Shown in pieces: positions 1-6,268 of a stretch of 15,707 nt of DNA (its first letter is position 1; each line of letters starts with the position of its first letter). The notes beneath the pieces were generated by a model, which was given only the letters and a program-made list of their open reading frames with translations, was not told the DNA's origin and made no database searches. The position numbers and the translations under genes are program-made. Source of the stretch: Bacillota bacterium (lineage in GTDB: Bacteria; Bacillota_C; Negativicutes; CTSoil-072); the NCBI GenBank assembly GCA_017861495.1, contig JAGFXW010000166.1, positions 1 to 15,707 on the forward strand. Reading direction: 5' to 3'.

Positions 1-126
1 AAAGTTTGCGCCATATTCAGTTGTCCACGTAAACGCAAAATAACCAACGCTAAAAAACCAGCCTTGGCTAAAAAAGTTAAACGCAGCAACTGTATTCACT
101 TGGCAAACTTTCTTTATGTTACTCAT
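1..126 (-). CDS. 5' end of an unidentified gene (partial, runs off the left edge)
   Basis: An open frame of 42 codons starts at an ATG at 126-124 and stays open to the edge of the window. An AAGGTG ribosome site at 135-140 lies 8 bases before the ATG, and a near-consensus promoter lies just upstream, so this is very probably a real gene start. The visible protein begins MSNIKKVCQVNTVAAFNFF and continues with an aromatic, hydrophobic stretch rich in F, W, Y and G that could be a membrane segment. I do not recognise the family. It follows ychF in the same direction but has its own promoter, so it need not share a function with it. Confidence 0.6.
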   Translation of the reverse strand, partial: MSNIKKVCQVNTVAAFNFFSQGWFFSVGYFAFTWTTEYGANF

Positions 127-161
127 TGCACAAGCACCTTACTTTCCCTGATATTGATGTA

Positions 162-191
162 ATTATATTCCCGCAAGTATACACATGTCAA
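162..191 (-). promoter_or_regulatory. Sigma-A-type promoter for the left-edge partial gene
   Basis: Read on the minus strand, TTGACA (191-186) and TATAAT (167-162) are both perfect consensus hexamers, separated by 18 bases. Transcription would start near 155, giving a leader of about 30 bases before the ATG at 126. I see no convincing intrinsic terminator between the ychF stop and this promoter, so some ychF transcripts may read through. Confidence 0.8.
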
Positions 192-258
192 TTGTTTTTT
201 TAAAAAACATATGATAATTGTAACATTTCCTTGGTGTCAAGCCACTTGCCGGCTGCCG

Positions 259-1368
259 CTATACATTAAACCGAAAGTTCGTCACATCGCCATCCTGCAT
301 AATATAGTCTTTGCCTTCCAAACGGACGAGGCCTTTTTCCCGCGCAGCGTTCAAGCTGCCGCAGGCAACCAAGTCATTATACGATACGATTTCAGCCCGG
401 ATAAAGCCGCGCTCAATATCACTGTGAATTTTGCCAGCCGCCTGGGGCGCCTTGGTGTTGTTCCGGATCGTCCATGCCCGGACTTCCTGTTCACCGGCTG
501 TTAAATACGTCATGAGACCCAACAATTGGAAACTAGCCTTGATTAATTTATCCAGCCCGGATTCTTCCAAACCCATTTCCTGCAAAAACTCTTTTGCTTC
601 TTCGGCAGACAACTCCGCGATCTCCGATTCCACTTTTGCCGAAACCGCGATGACTTCCGCCCCTTCTTGGGCCGCATATTCTTTGATGGCCCGGACGTAC
701 GGGTTCGCAGAACAATCTGCCGCCTCGTCTTCGCTGATATTGGCAATAAACAATACCGGCTTGAGGGTCAATAAATTAAGATCCCGCACCAAAAATGCTT
801 CCTCCGGCGTCATTTCGACCCGCCGCGCCGGCAAGGCCTGTTCGAGCATCGCTTGCATTCTTTCCAGAACATCCAGCTCCGCTTCGATCGCCTTTTTGTC
901 GCCGCCCTTCAGCATTTTTTTCAGCCGTTCAACCCGTTTCTGCAGCGTATCCAAATCTGCCAAGCACAGTTCGGTATTAATAATCTCAATATCCCGCAGC
1001 GGATCGAGGGAGCCTTCCACATGCGTTACGTTTTCATCGGCAAAACAGCGGACAACCTGGGCTACCGCATCCACTTCCCGGATATGCGACAAGAATTTAT
1101 TACCCAATCCTTCCCCGCAGGAAGCCCCTTTTACCAAACCGGCAATATCAACAAACCGCATCGTCGCCGGTACGATCTTTTTGGATTTGTATATCTCCGC
1201 CAAACGCTCCAGCCGCTCATCCGGGACTTCCACTACTCCAACATTCGGTTCAATAGTGCAAAACGGATAATTGGCAGCCTCTGCGCCTGCCTTGGTTATC
1301 GCATTAAATAATGTGCTTTTACCCACATTGGGAAGACCAACAATCCCCACTTCTAGACTTGTACTCAT
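259..1368 (-). CDS. ychF: Redox-regulated ribosome-associated GTPase/ATPase YchF (OLA1/Obg-like)
   Basis: YchF is a conserved P-loop NTPase of the Obg-like family that binds ribosomes and prefers ATP. The protein has the P-loop GLPNVGKS at about residues 11-18, the DIAGLVKGAS motif of the second switch near residue 75, and a C-terminal TGS domain with AWTIRNNTKAPQAAGKIHSD. The end, TNFRFNV, is typical of the family, and the length (369 aa with the start chosen here) is normal. Three possible starts lie together: GTG at 1374, ATG at 1371 and ATG at 1368. The ribosome site AAGGTGG lies 7 bases before the ATG at 1368, 4 before the one at 1371 and 1 before the GTG, so I prefer 1368, or failing that 1371. 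The gene has its own promoter and is separated by a terminator from the upstream DUF951 gene. Confidence 0.95.
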   Translation of the reverse strand: MSTSLEVGIVGLPNVGKSTLFNAITKAGAEAANYPFCTIEPNVGVVEVPDERLERLAEIYKSKKIVPATMRFVDIAGLVKGASCGEGLGNKFLSHIREVDAVAQVVRCFADENVTHVEGSLDPLRDIEIINTELCLADLDTLQKRVERLKKMLKGGDKKAIEAELDVLERMQAMLEQALPARRVEMTPEEAFLVRDLNLLTLKPVLFIANISEDEAADCSANPYVRAIKEYAAQEGAEVIAVSAKVESEIAELSAEEAKEFLQEMGLEESGLDKLIKASFQLLGLMTYLTAGEQEVRAWTIRNNTKAPQAAGKIHSDIERGFIRAEIVSYNDLVACGSLNAAREKGLVRLEGKDYIMQDGDVTNFRFNV

Positions 1369-1404
1369 CATCACGCCACCTTCGAGAAAAATTCACGTAA
1401 CGCT

Positions 1405-1433
1405 ATTATAACAGATATCGCTGGCGCCGTGTA
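1405..1433 (-). promoter_or_regulatory. Extended -10 promoter for ychF
   Basis: On the minus strand a perfect TATAAT (1410-1405) is preceded by TGT, giving an extended -10 element. The -35 position 17 bases upstream (TACACG, 1433-1428) matches the consensus poorly, which is common with extended -10 promoters. The start would be near 1398, about 30 bases before the ychF start codon. The rest of the gap to the DUF951 gene holds only a terminator and a 10-base sequence repeated twice in tandem at 1495-1514. Confidence 0.6.
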
Positions 1434-1545
1434 GGCCTTATTGGAAAACTTGGCTTGCGCCGAGCATTTCAACGACAGCGGTAACCGCCAGTTGCACTTA
1501 TATCCACTTATATCCACCGGATAAAATATACGTTCCGCTGGACTT

Positions 1546-1573
1546 AAAAAACCACTTGGGTATGCCCAAGTGG
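1546..1573 (-). terminator. Intrinsic terminator of the selD-mscS-DUF951 unit
   Basis: A perfect 9 bp stem (CCACTTGGG with CCCAAGTGG) closes a 4-base loop at 1552-1573. On the minus strand it is followed directly by six T residues (1551-1546). It lies about 30 bases downstream of the DUF951 stop codon. On the plus strand the run after the stem is poor in T, so it works mainly for leftward transcription. Confidence 0.9.
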
Positions 1574-1604
1574 CCGTTTTCCGCTTTGTTCACTCACTAG
1601 TTTA

Positions 1605-1796
1605 CTAACCCTGCTCCGGGGCCAACACCTGCTTTACCGCTTTTTCAAATTTCGGCCGCGGGATCATTACCCTCCGGCCACAGCCCAAGCACTTTAACCC
1701 AAAATCCATTCCGGTACGGGTAATTTCCCAGCGATCGGATCCACAGGGATGGACCTTCTTCATTTTCACAATATCGCCAACTGAACAAACCAGCAT
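1605..1796 (-). CDS. DUF951 family small cysteine-rich protein
   Basis: This 63-residue protein has the DUF951 pattern: HPCGS at residues 16-20, then W, and a CxxC pair at C36 and C39 followed by RRVMIPR. The three cysteines and the histidine suggest a small metal-binding or nucleic-acid-binding fold, but no function is established for the family that I can state with confidence. A perfect AGGAGG at 1804-1809 lies 7 bases before the ATG. The gene follows mscS with a 37-base gap and is closed by a strong terminator, so it is probably the last gene of the selD-mscS unit. In other Firmicutes DUF951 genes are often found near mscS and ychF genes (recalled, not checked here). Confidence 0.88.
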   Translation of the reverse strand: MLVCSVGDIVKMKKVHPCGSDRWEITRTGMDFGLKCLGCGRRVMIPRPKFEKAVKQVLAPEQG

Positions 1797-1833
1797 TTTT
1801 CCGCCTCCTGTCGTGCGAACATTTTTCTACCCG

Positions 1834-2685
1834 TTAATTATCGTTTCGCGGAGCCTGAGCCGCCATTGGCCGTGCCAGTGTGGACTGGGGAATCTGGGCC
1901 TCGTCAAGCAAAACCTTGATCCGGCGCCGCAGAGTCGTTTCCACTTTCACCTGTTCCAAGGCCTTGGTTTTGGCTATCAGGCGGATAATCGCTTCCCCTT
2001 TATGAAAATCCACGACGCCAAGAACTTTCGGAACTTCAACCACTTCTTCCATTTCAGCGCCGATTTCCCGGCAGGCCCGTTCCAAGAGATTCAATACTTT
2101 GTCAATATCGGCTTCATACGGAACCGGAACATTGATAACGGCCTGCATATGCCCACGGGTATAATTGCTGAGACGGGCAATTGCGCCATTGGGAATAATG
2201 TGCAGCACCCCGTTGGCGTCCCGCAATTTGGTGATCCGCAGACCCATATCTTCAACCGTTCCTGCCATCTCGCCGGCCACAATATAATCACCAACCGCGT
2301 ATTGATCTTCAAATATAATAAAAAAACCGGTGATCACATCTTTAATCAAACTTTGCGCGCCGACACCAAGCGCTAAACCAATCACACCGGCGCCGGCAAC
2401 AATGGACGTTGTATCGATCGAAAACTCTTGCAGGATCATAACCAACATCATGAAATACAGAGCATAGCGGACCACATTCTTCAACAGGCTGCTCAGCGTA
2501 TTGGCCCGCTTTTCTTCAAAGTAAAACGCCCGCGCGCCGGTTTTCGAGAAAAAAAACCGGTCAATCAACAACCGGGAAAAGTGCAGCGCCAATTCAGCGC
2601 CTACCAGGATGACGCCCAATTTCACTATTTTTTTGCCTGCTTCCCACAAAAAAGCAGTTGTTAAGACATCGCCCATATTAACCAT
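1834..2685 (-). CDS. mscS: Small-conductance mechanosensitive channel, MscS family
   Basis: A 283-residue membrane protein that should form a tension-gated channel releasing solutes after osmotic downshock. Two hydrophobic helices lie at about residues 20-46 and 64-86. They are followed by the pore-lining helix at about 93-113, with the Gly/Ala pattern IVAGAGVIGLALGVGAQSL typical of MscS. The beta domain follows at about 130-180 with the motif DANGVLHIIPNG, then a C-terminal alpha/beta domain to about residue 265. The length matches the short MscS class. The start is supported by AAGGAG 7 bases upstream. The 26-base gap after selD and the shared terminator downstream of DUF951 suggest cotranscription with selD, though the two functions have no evident link. 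Confidence 0.92.
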   Translation of the reverse strand: MVNMGDVLTTAFLWEAGKKIVKLGVILVGAELALHFSRLLIDRFFFSKTGARAFYFEEKRANTLSSLLKNVVRYALYFMMLVMILQEFSIDTTSIVAGAGVIGLALGVGAQSLIKDVITGFFIIFEDQYAVGDYIVAGEMAGTVEDMGLRITKLRDANGVLHIIPNGAIARLSNYTRGHMQAVINVPVPYEADIDKVLNLLERACREIGAEMEEVVEVPKVLGVVDFHKGEAIIRLIAKTKALEQVKVETTLRRRIKVLLDEAQIPQSTLARPMAAQAPRNDN

Positions 2686-2711
2686 CCATTTTCTCCTTAC
2701 CCCTATTCAAT

Positions 2712-3743
2712 CTACCGCACATAAATATCGCCTGCGCCGGCAGTGGATACTTTCCCGATGATGGCTGCTTGTTTCAAGCCGGCAGCCTGCAATAACGGTA
2801 ATAACCGGTTTGCTTCCTGTTCCGGCAAACTGAACAACAACCCCCCTGACGTCTGCGGATCAAAGCTGATATCCCGCAGCGCTTCCGGCACAGCCGCTGA
2901 AAAAGTTACTTGCTGCAAATAAGACCGGTTGGTATAGGCGCCTACGGGAACCAATCCGCATTCTGCCGCTTCCCTTGCTTCGGGCAGCAGCGGCAAGTTT
3001 TGCGCATCGACTTCCACACAGACATGGCTGGCAGCTGCCATCTCATACAGATGGCCCAACAAACCAAAGCCAGTGATGTCAGTACACGCATGAATAGGAA
3101 ACCCTTCCGCCGTCTCCGCCGCTGTGCGGTTCAACGTCGCCATGCTGGCCATCGCGGCCTTGACACCGTCCGGGTACATCTCCGCCCGGTCGGCCGTCGC
3201 CAGAATTCCCGTCCCCAGCGGTTTCGTCAGCAGCAATGCGTCCCCAGGCTTAGCGCCTGCGTTCGTCCACACCTTGTCCGGATGAACTGTACCGGTTACG
3301 CTGAGTCCGTATTTCGGTTCCGGATCGTCAATCGTATGCCCGCCAACCATCAGGGCTCCCGATTCGTTCACTTTACTTTGCCCGCCCTGTAAGATGGCAA
3401 GCAGCACCTCTTTATCAAGCACGCCGATCGGAAAGCCGACAATATTCATTGCCGTCAGCGGCCGCCCGCCCATTGCATACACATCACTCAAGCTGTTCGC
3501 AGCGGCAATCTGGCCAAATAAATACGGATCATCCACAATAGGGGTAAAAAAGTCCACCGTTTGAATCAACGCCGTTGTATCATTCAATTGATAAACCCCT
3601 GCATCGTCAGAGGTATCCAACCCCACCAACAAACGGGGGTCATGTCGTGGTATTGCCAATTGGCACAACACGTGCGCCAGGGCTCCCGGCCCTATTTTAG
3701 CCGCTCAACCGCCGCTTTTGGTATATTGTGTTAGTTTCACCAT
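2712..3743 (-). CDS. selD: Selenide, water dikinase SelD with selenocysteine at codon 13 (UGA)
   Basis: SelD makes selenophosphate from selenide and ATP. Selenophosphate is the selenium donor for selenocysteine and for selenouridine in tRNA. The obvious open frame starts only at 3671 and lacks the catalytic N-terminus. Reading upstream in the same frame through one TGA (3707-3705) reaches an ATG at 3743 with GGAGGAGG about 9 bases before it. The extended N-terminus reads MVKLTQYTKSGG-U-AAKIGPGAL, which matches the family's glycine-rich loop. The UGA falls where many SelD proteins have Cys or Sec, and Lys16 follows it by three residues, like Cys17/Lys20 of the E. coli enzyme. The downstream ATP-binding part, including DTSDDAGVY, QTVDFFTPIVDDPY and NSLSDVYAMGG, is typical. 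Full length is 343 aa, normal for SelD. selA and selB are not adjacent, and mscS follows instead. Confidence 0.95.
3678..3707 (-). promoter_or_regulatory. Sec UGA codon and bacterial SECIS-like hairpin within selD
   Basis: Sixteen bases after the UGA (3707-3705) the mRNA reaches the 5-base loop CGGGA (3688-3684), held by a 5 bp stem AGGGC/GCCCU (3693-3689 with 3683-3679), with a possible U-G pair below. Bacterial SECIS elements lie just downstream of the UGA and have a small apical loop with a G in one of its first positions; both features are present. SelB would bind this hairpin to deliver Sec-tRNA. The fold was found by eye and not by energy calculation. Confidence 0.65.
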
Positions 3744-3779
3744 TGCCCAGACCCTCCTCCCGCAGGTAAAAATCTGCGT

Positions 3780-3800
3780 ATGGTATTGGTATTATACCAT
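3780..3800 (-). promoter_or_regulatory. Probable promoter of selD, with an inverted repeat over the -10
   Basis: On the minus strand TATAAT (3796-3791) is preceded by TGG, giving an extended -10 element; no good -35 is visible. Transcription would start near 3784, about 40 bases before the selD ATG. The -10 sits inside a 7-base inverted repeat (ATGGTAT at 3780-3786, ATACCAT at 3794-3800, 7-base spacer), which could be an operator or chance. A short hairpin CGCAG/CTGCG lies between the start site and the ribosome site. Confidence 0.5.
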
Positions 3801-3863
3801 ATTCAAGCAAAATCCTGCTGTGTTCTCATCTATGAAAGCCAATCTTCCGGCCAGCCTGCTCGA

Positions 3864-4814
3864 TTAATGGGATTTCACCCAAATTTTATCGTCGCCAAGC
3901 GCTTTACCGGGGATTTGGCAGGTTTCTCCTTCGCAATTACAATGTGCATTGCATGGTTCCAGATGAATTACTACATCACAATGACCCAACTGTGCCTCAA
4001 TTTCCCGTTCAATGGAGTCACAGACCGCATGCGCCTTATCCAAATGCATATTCTTATCCAAAATAACATGCATATCAATCAGCCGGTAGCTTCCGGACCG
4101 CCGGGTCCGTAAGCGGTGGAACGTGATAACTTCTTTGTGCGTATTGACGATTTCACCAATCTGCTCTGCTTCTGCATCCGGCAAACTGATATCGGTTAAT
4201 TCCAAAAAGCTTTTTTTCGTCATCTTGCAGCCGGCCCGGAACACAATTCCGGCGACTACAATGGCAACCAATGGATCCAGCCAATAGTAACCGGTCAGCT
4301 TCATGGCGGCCAAGCCGGTTAATACACCGACCGATGTCCAAATATCAGCCCGCAGGTGAAGGGCATCCGCTTCCAAGGCCTGCGACCCTGTTTCCTTCGC
4401 AACCGACAGCAGCTTTTTCGACACCCAGTAATTAACGGCAATGGAAATCAACATCACCATAATGCCATATTCCAGATATTCTGGCTGTTGCGCCAGCGAA
4501 AATTTCTGGAAGGCTTCGTGCACAATCCAGATTGCAGCAATAATGATCAAAACAGCCTCAATGGCTCCGGATAAATTTTCAATTTTACCGTGACCGTAAT
4601 CATGGTTTTCATCCGGCGGCTGGCCGGACTTGCGAACAGCATAAAAGGCTACCAAAGCAGCGATTAAATCGACACCGGAGTGGGCCGCCTCGGAAATAAT
4701 GCTGACCGTTCCGCTCACGATACCTACCGCCAGCTTTAGCAAAATTAAAAAGCTATTGGAAAAAACAGACAATCTTGCGGTTTGCTGTTTTTTTCTGCTC
4801 ATTGTCTGATCCAT
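3864..4814 (-). CDS. Cation diffusion facilitator (CDF) family metal efflux transporter
   Basis: A 316-residue inner membrane exporter of divalent metal ions, driven by proton exchange. The transport site is visible as HxxxD in the second helix (H45, D49, in SEAAHSGVD) and HxxxD in the fifth helix (H153, D157, in ALHLRAD), the arrangement usual for Zn/Co-type CDF proteins. A cytoplasmic domain follows, with RSGSYRLIDMHVILD. The tail is rich in cysteine (C279, C288, C292, C294, C299), suggesting an extra metal-binding site. I chose the ATG at 4814 because AAGGAG lies 6 bases upstream; an earlier in-frame start at 4880 would fall inside the leader terminator. The leader resembles a NiCo riboswitch, which would make Co or Ni the natural substrate or signal (inference). 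The gene name czcD is possible but not proven. Confidence 0.9.
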   Translation of the reverse strand: MDQTMSRKKQQTARLSVFSNSFLILLKLAVGIVSGTVSIISEAAHSGVDLIAALVAFYAVRKSGQPPDENHDYGHGKIENLSGAIEAVLIIIAAIWIVHEAFQKFSLAQQPEYLEYGIMVMLISIAVNYWVSKKLLSVAKETGSQALEADALHLRADIWTSVGVLTGLAAMKLTGYYWLDPLVAIVVAGIVFRAGCKMTKKSFLELTDISLPDAEAEQIGEIVNTHKEVITFHRLRTRRSGSYRLIDMHVILDKNMHLDKAHAVCDSIEREIEAQLGHCDVVIHLEPCNAHCNCEGETCQIPGKALGDDKIWVKSH

Positions 4815-4837
4815 CGTTAACTCCTTCTTTGCATACG

Positions 4838-4871
4838 AAAAAACCTGCGCGGCCTTTAAAGGTCTCGCAGG
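4838..4871 (-). terminator. Intrinsic terminator in the leader of the CDF gene
   Basis: On the minus strand the outer stem CCTGCG/CGCAGG (4871-4866 with 4849-4844) encloses the self-complementary CCTTTAAAGG (4862-4853) and is followed by six T residues (4843-4838). It lies between the probable promoter at 4937-4932 and the gene, so it can act as a conditional terminator. It would also stop any readthrough from the liv operon, which has no other terminator after the CBS-ACT gene. Confidence 0.8.
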
Positions 4872-4925
4872 CTTCTGCACCCTGCGGTTTCACCGGCTGC
4901 ACTGAACTGCTTCAGCCGCCTGTTC
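4838..4925 (-). ncRNA. Structured leader with terminator, resembling the NiCo (czcD) riboswitch
   Basis: The leader of the metal exporter begins near 4925. It contains ACAGGC (4923-4918), a hairpin GCUGAA-gcag-UUCAGU (4916-4901), then GCAGCCGG (4900-4893), a short hairpin near 4895-4885, and a hairpin GCAGG/CCUGC (4885-4881 with 4871-4867). The order CAGGC, one base, hairpin, GCAGCCGG matches my memory of the NiCo riboswitch aptamer, a class known upstream of czcD-like exporters in Firmicutes. The arm CCUGC at 4871-4867 is shared with the following terminator, so the aptamer and terminator are mutually exclusive and metal binding would favour expression. The closing helix P1 is very short here, and one conserved G of each G-run as I recall them seems replaced, so the assignment needs a covariance search. 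Confidence 0.6.
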
Positions 4926-4926
4926 C

Positions 4927-4964
4927 ATGCTATTATATTAGCATAGCGTTTATTCCCCGTACAA
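4927..4964 (-). promoter_or_regulatory. Probable promoter of the CDF gene with a palindrome over the -10
   Basis: TATAAT (4937-4932) is a perfect -10. The best -35 candidate, TTGTAC (4964-4959), is 21 bases away, longer than usual. The -10 lies in a perfect inverted repeat with 6-base arms (ATGCTA at 4927-4932, TAGCAT at 4939-4944), which could be a repressor site. The predicted start near 4925 places the structured leader at the very 5' end of the RNA. Confidence 0.5.
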
Positions 4965-4986
4965 GGTTTTTTATTGTATATGCCGT

Positions 4987-5598
4987 TTATTTTCCGATTT
5001 GGGCTACATGTTGGACCGGATAACCGATTTCCGCCAGCCGTTTCGTCAGCGTGGCGACATCCTCCACTACTGCGCGAATAATGATTTCCAACTTCCCGTC
5101 AGGCTGCGTATAGCTTGCTAGACTGCCAATATTAATGTTCAGTTCCTTGAAAACACCGGTTACCTTATGCAAAACGCCAATCTGGTCTTCCGGCACCTCA
5201 ATCGTCAGCCGTGTGCGGCCTTCCGTCAGCCCCATGATATCAACAAAGGATTTAAAAATATCGGTTTCCGTCAAAACCCCGGCGACATTTCCCGTCTCAT
5301 CCACAACAACCAAACCGCCGATCCGGTTGTTGTACATGATCAAAGCGGCTTCTTCGATGGTCGCTTCCGCAGGGATGGTGATCACATTGCGTTTCATGAT
5401 ATCCTTGACCAACATTTTAGCCAAGAGGTAATTCAACTCAAAAATGGACAGTGTCGTTGCCGGCGACGCAGAAACTTCCCGTAAATCACGATCCGTTACA
5501 ATCCCTACCAACCGGCCATTATCGACTACCGGCAAACGGCGGAATTTATGCGTGCGCATAATTTCCGAAGCATCCGCAATGCTTACGTACCTCTTCAC
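4987..5598 (-). CDS. CBS-ACT domain protein (AcuB-like), 5'-truncated and fused out of frame to the livF end
   Basis: The frame encodes two CBS domains, a ligand-binding module for adenosine nucleotides, followed by an ACT domain typical of amino acid sensing. CBS1 is seen as FRRLPVVDNGRLVGIVTDRD, CBS2 runs from KDIMKRNVITIP to GVLTETDIFKSF, and the ACT domain starts at RLTIEVPEDQIGVL and ends near HVAQIGK. Homology begins abruptly at VSIADASEIM (about 5586). The usual start of about 18 residues, with a first M..MT.NP.T motif, is absent, and so is any ribosome site or intergenic space after livF. A GTG at 5598 and an ATG at 5559 are the only plausible starts, and neither has a good ribosome site. 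The ATG lies about 10 bases before the livF stop, so reinitiation is possible. The product is probably absent or lacks part of CBS1. A deletion or an assembly error is the simplest cause. Confidence 0.7.
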   Translation of the reverse strand: MKRYVSIADASEIMRTHKFRRLPVVDNGRLVGIVTDRDLREVSASPATTLSIFELNYLLAKMLVKDIMKRNVITIPAEATIEEAALIMYNNRIGGLVVVDETGNVAGVLTETDIFKSFVDIMGLTEGRTRLTIEVPEDQIGVLHKVTGVFKELNINIGSLASYTQPDGKLEIIIRAVVEDVATLTKRLAEIGYPVQHVAQIGK

Positions 5599-6268
5599 TG
5601 GCAGCCAGTTCCTGTGCCGTCCCGGACAAGGAGATCCGTCCGGTTTCCAACACATAGGCTTTATGAGCAATCGACAAAGCCATATGGGCATTTTGTTCTA
5701 CCAGTAAAACGGTGGTTCCTGATGCATTGATATCTTTAATAATCGAAAAAATTTCTTTTACCAACAACGGCGCTAATCCCATGGAAGGTTCGTCCAGCAA
5801 TAGAATCCGCGGACGGCTCATCATAGCCCGACCCATGGCCAGCATTTGTTGTTCCCCGCCGCTGAGGGTTCCTGCCATTTGCGTTTTCCGTTCCGACAGC
5901 CGGGGAAACCGTTTGAAAATTTTCTCCAAATCTTCTTTGATTCCTTTGGTATCGGTGCGAATATAGGCGCCCAATTCCAAATTCTCCATAACCGACATGT
6001 TGGCGAAGATCCTGCGGCCTTCCGGTACGTGCGATATGCCGAGCTTCACAATATTTTGCGCCGCCATTCCGGCGATATCTTGGCCTTGAAACATGATTTT
6101 ACCGGTTTTCGGTTTTAGCATCCCGGAGATTGTGCGCAATGTCGTGCTTTTGCCTGCTCCATTCGCACCGATCAACGTCACGATTTCCCCTTCTTGCACT
6201 TCAACACTGACGCCTTTCAATGCATGGATCGCGCCATAATAGACATTAATATTATCCACTACTAACAT
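5546..6268 (-). CDS. livF: Branched-chain amino acid ABC transporter ATP-binding protein LivF (altered C-terminus)
   Basis: LivF is one of two ATPases that power import of leucine, isoleucine and valine. Walker A GANGAGKST is at residues 34-42, the ABC signature LSGGEQQ at 135-141 and Walker B ILLLDEP at 155-161. The LivF-specific HVPEGRRIF is near residue 80. The start ATG overlaps the livG stop (TAATG), with AGGAGG 7 bases upstream, so translation is coupled. LivF proteins normally end shortly after a motif like EEVRKAYLG. Here EEVRK is followed by an unrelated tail, HCGCFGNYAHA, which is the neighbouring CBS gene read in the wrong frame. The ATPase core is complete, and since only the last few residues are changed, the protein may still work. 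Confidence 0.92.
   Translation of the reverse strand: MLVVDNINVYYGAIHALKGVSVEVQEGEIVTLIGANGAGKSTTLRTISGMLKPKTGKIMFQGQDIAGMAAQNIVKLGISHVPEGRRIFANMSVMENLELGAYIRTDTKGIKEDLEKIFKRFPRLSERKTQMAGTLSGGEQQMLAMGRAMMSRPRILLLDEPSMGLAPLLVKEIFSIIKDINASGTTVLLVEQNAHMALSIAHKAYVLETGRISLSGTAQELAASEEVRKHCGCFGNYAHA

Noticed and set aside
431..1270. Long plus-strand open frame of 279 codons opposite ychF
   Set aside because: It is wholly antisense to a clear ychF and its sequence is low-complexity in Ser, Arg and Thr, as expected of a shadow frame. No ribosome site or family motif is seen.
1495..1514. Ten-base sequence repeated twice in tandem
   Set aside because: Only two copies in a short non-coding gap; too little to call a regulatory or mobile element.
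4815..4880. In-frame upstream start for the CDF transporter at 4880
   Set aside because: The added 22 codons are read from the leader terminator and aptamer, lack homology, and have no ribosome site, whereas the ATG at 4814 has a good one.
5599..5691. Upstream ATG at 5691 as start of the CBS-ACT protein
   Set aside because: The first 31 residues would be the end of livF in a wrong frame; they show no CBS homology and no ribosome site supports the start.
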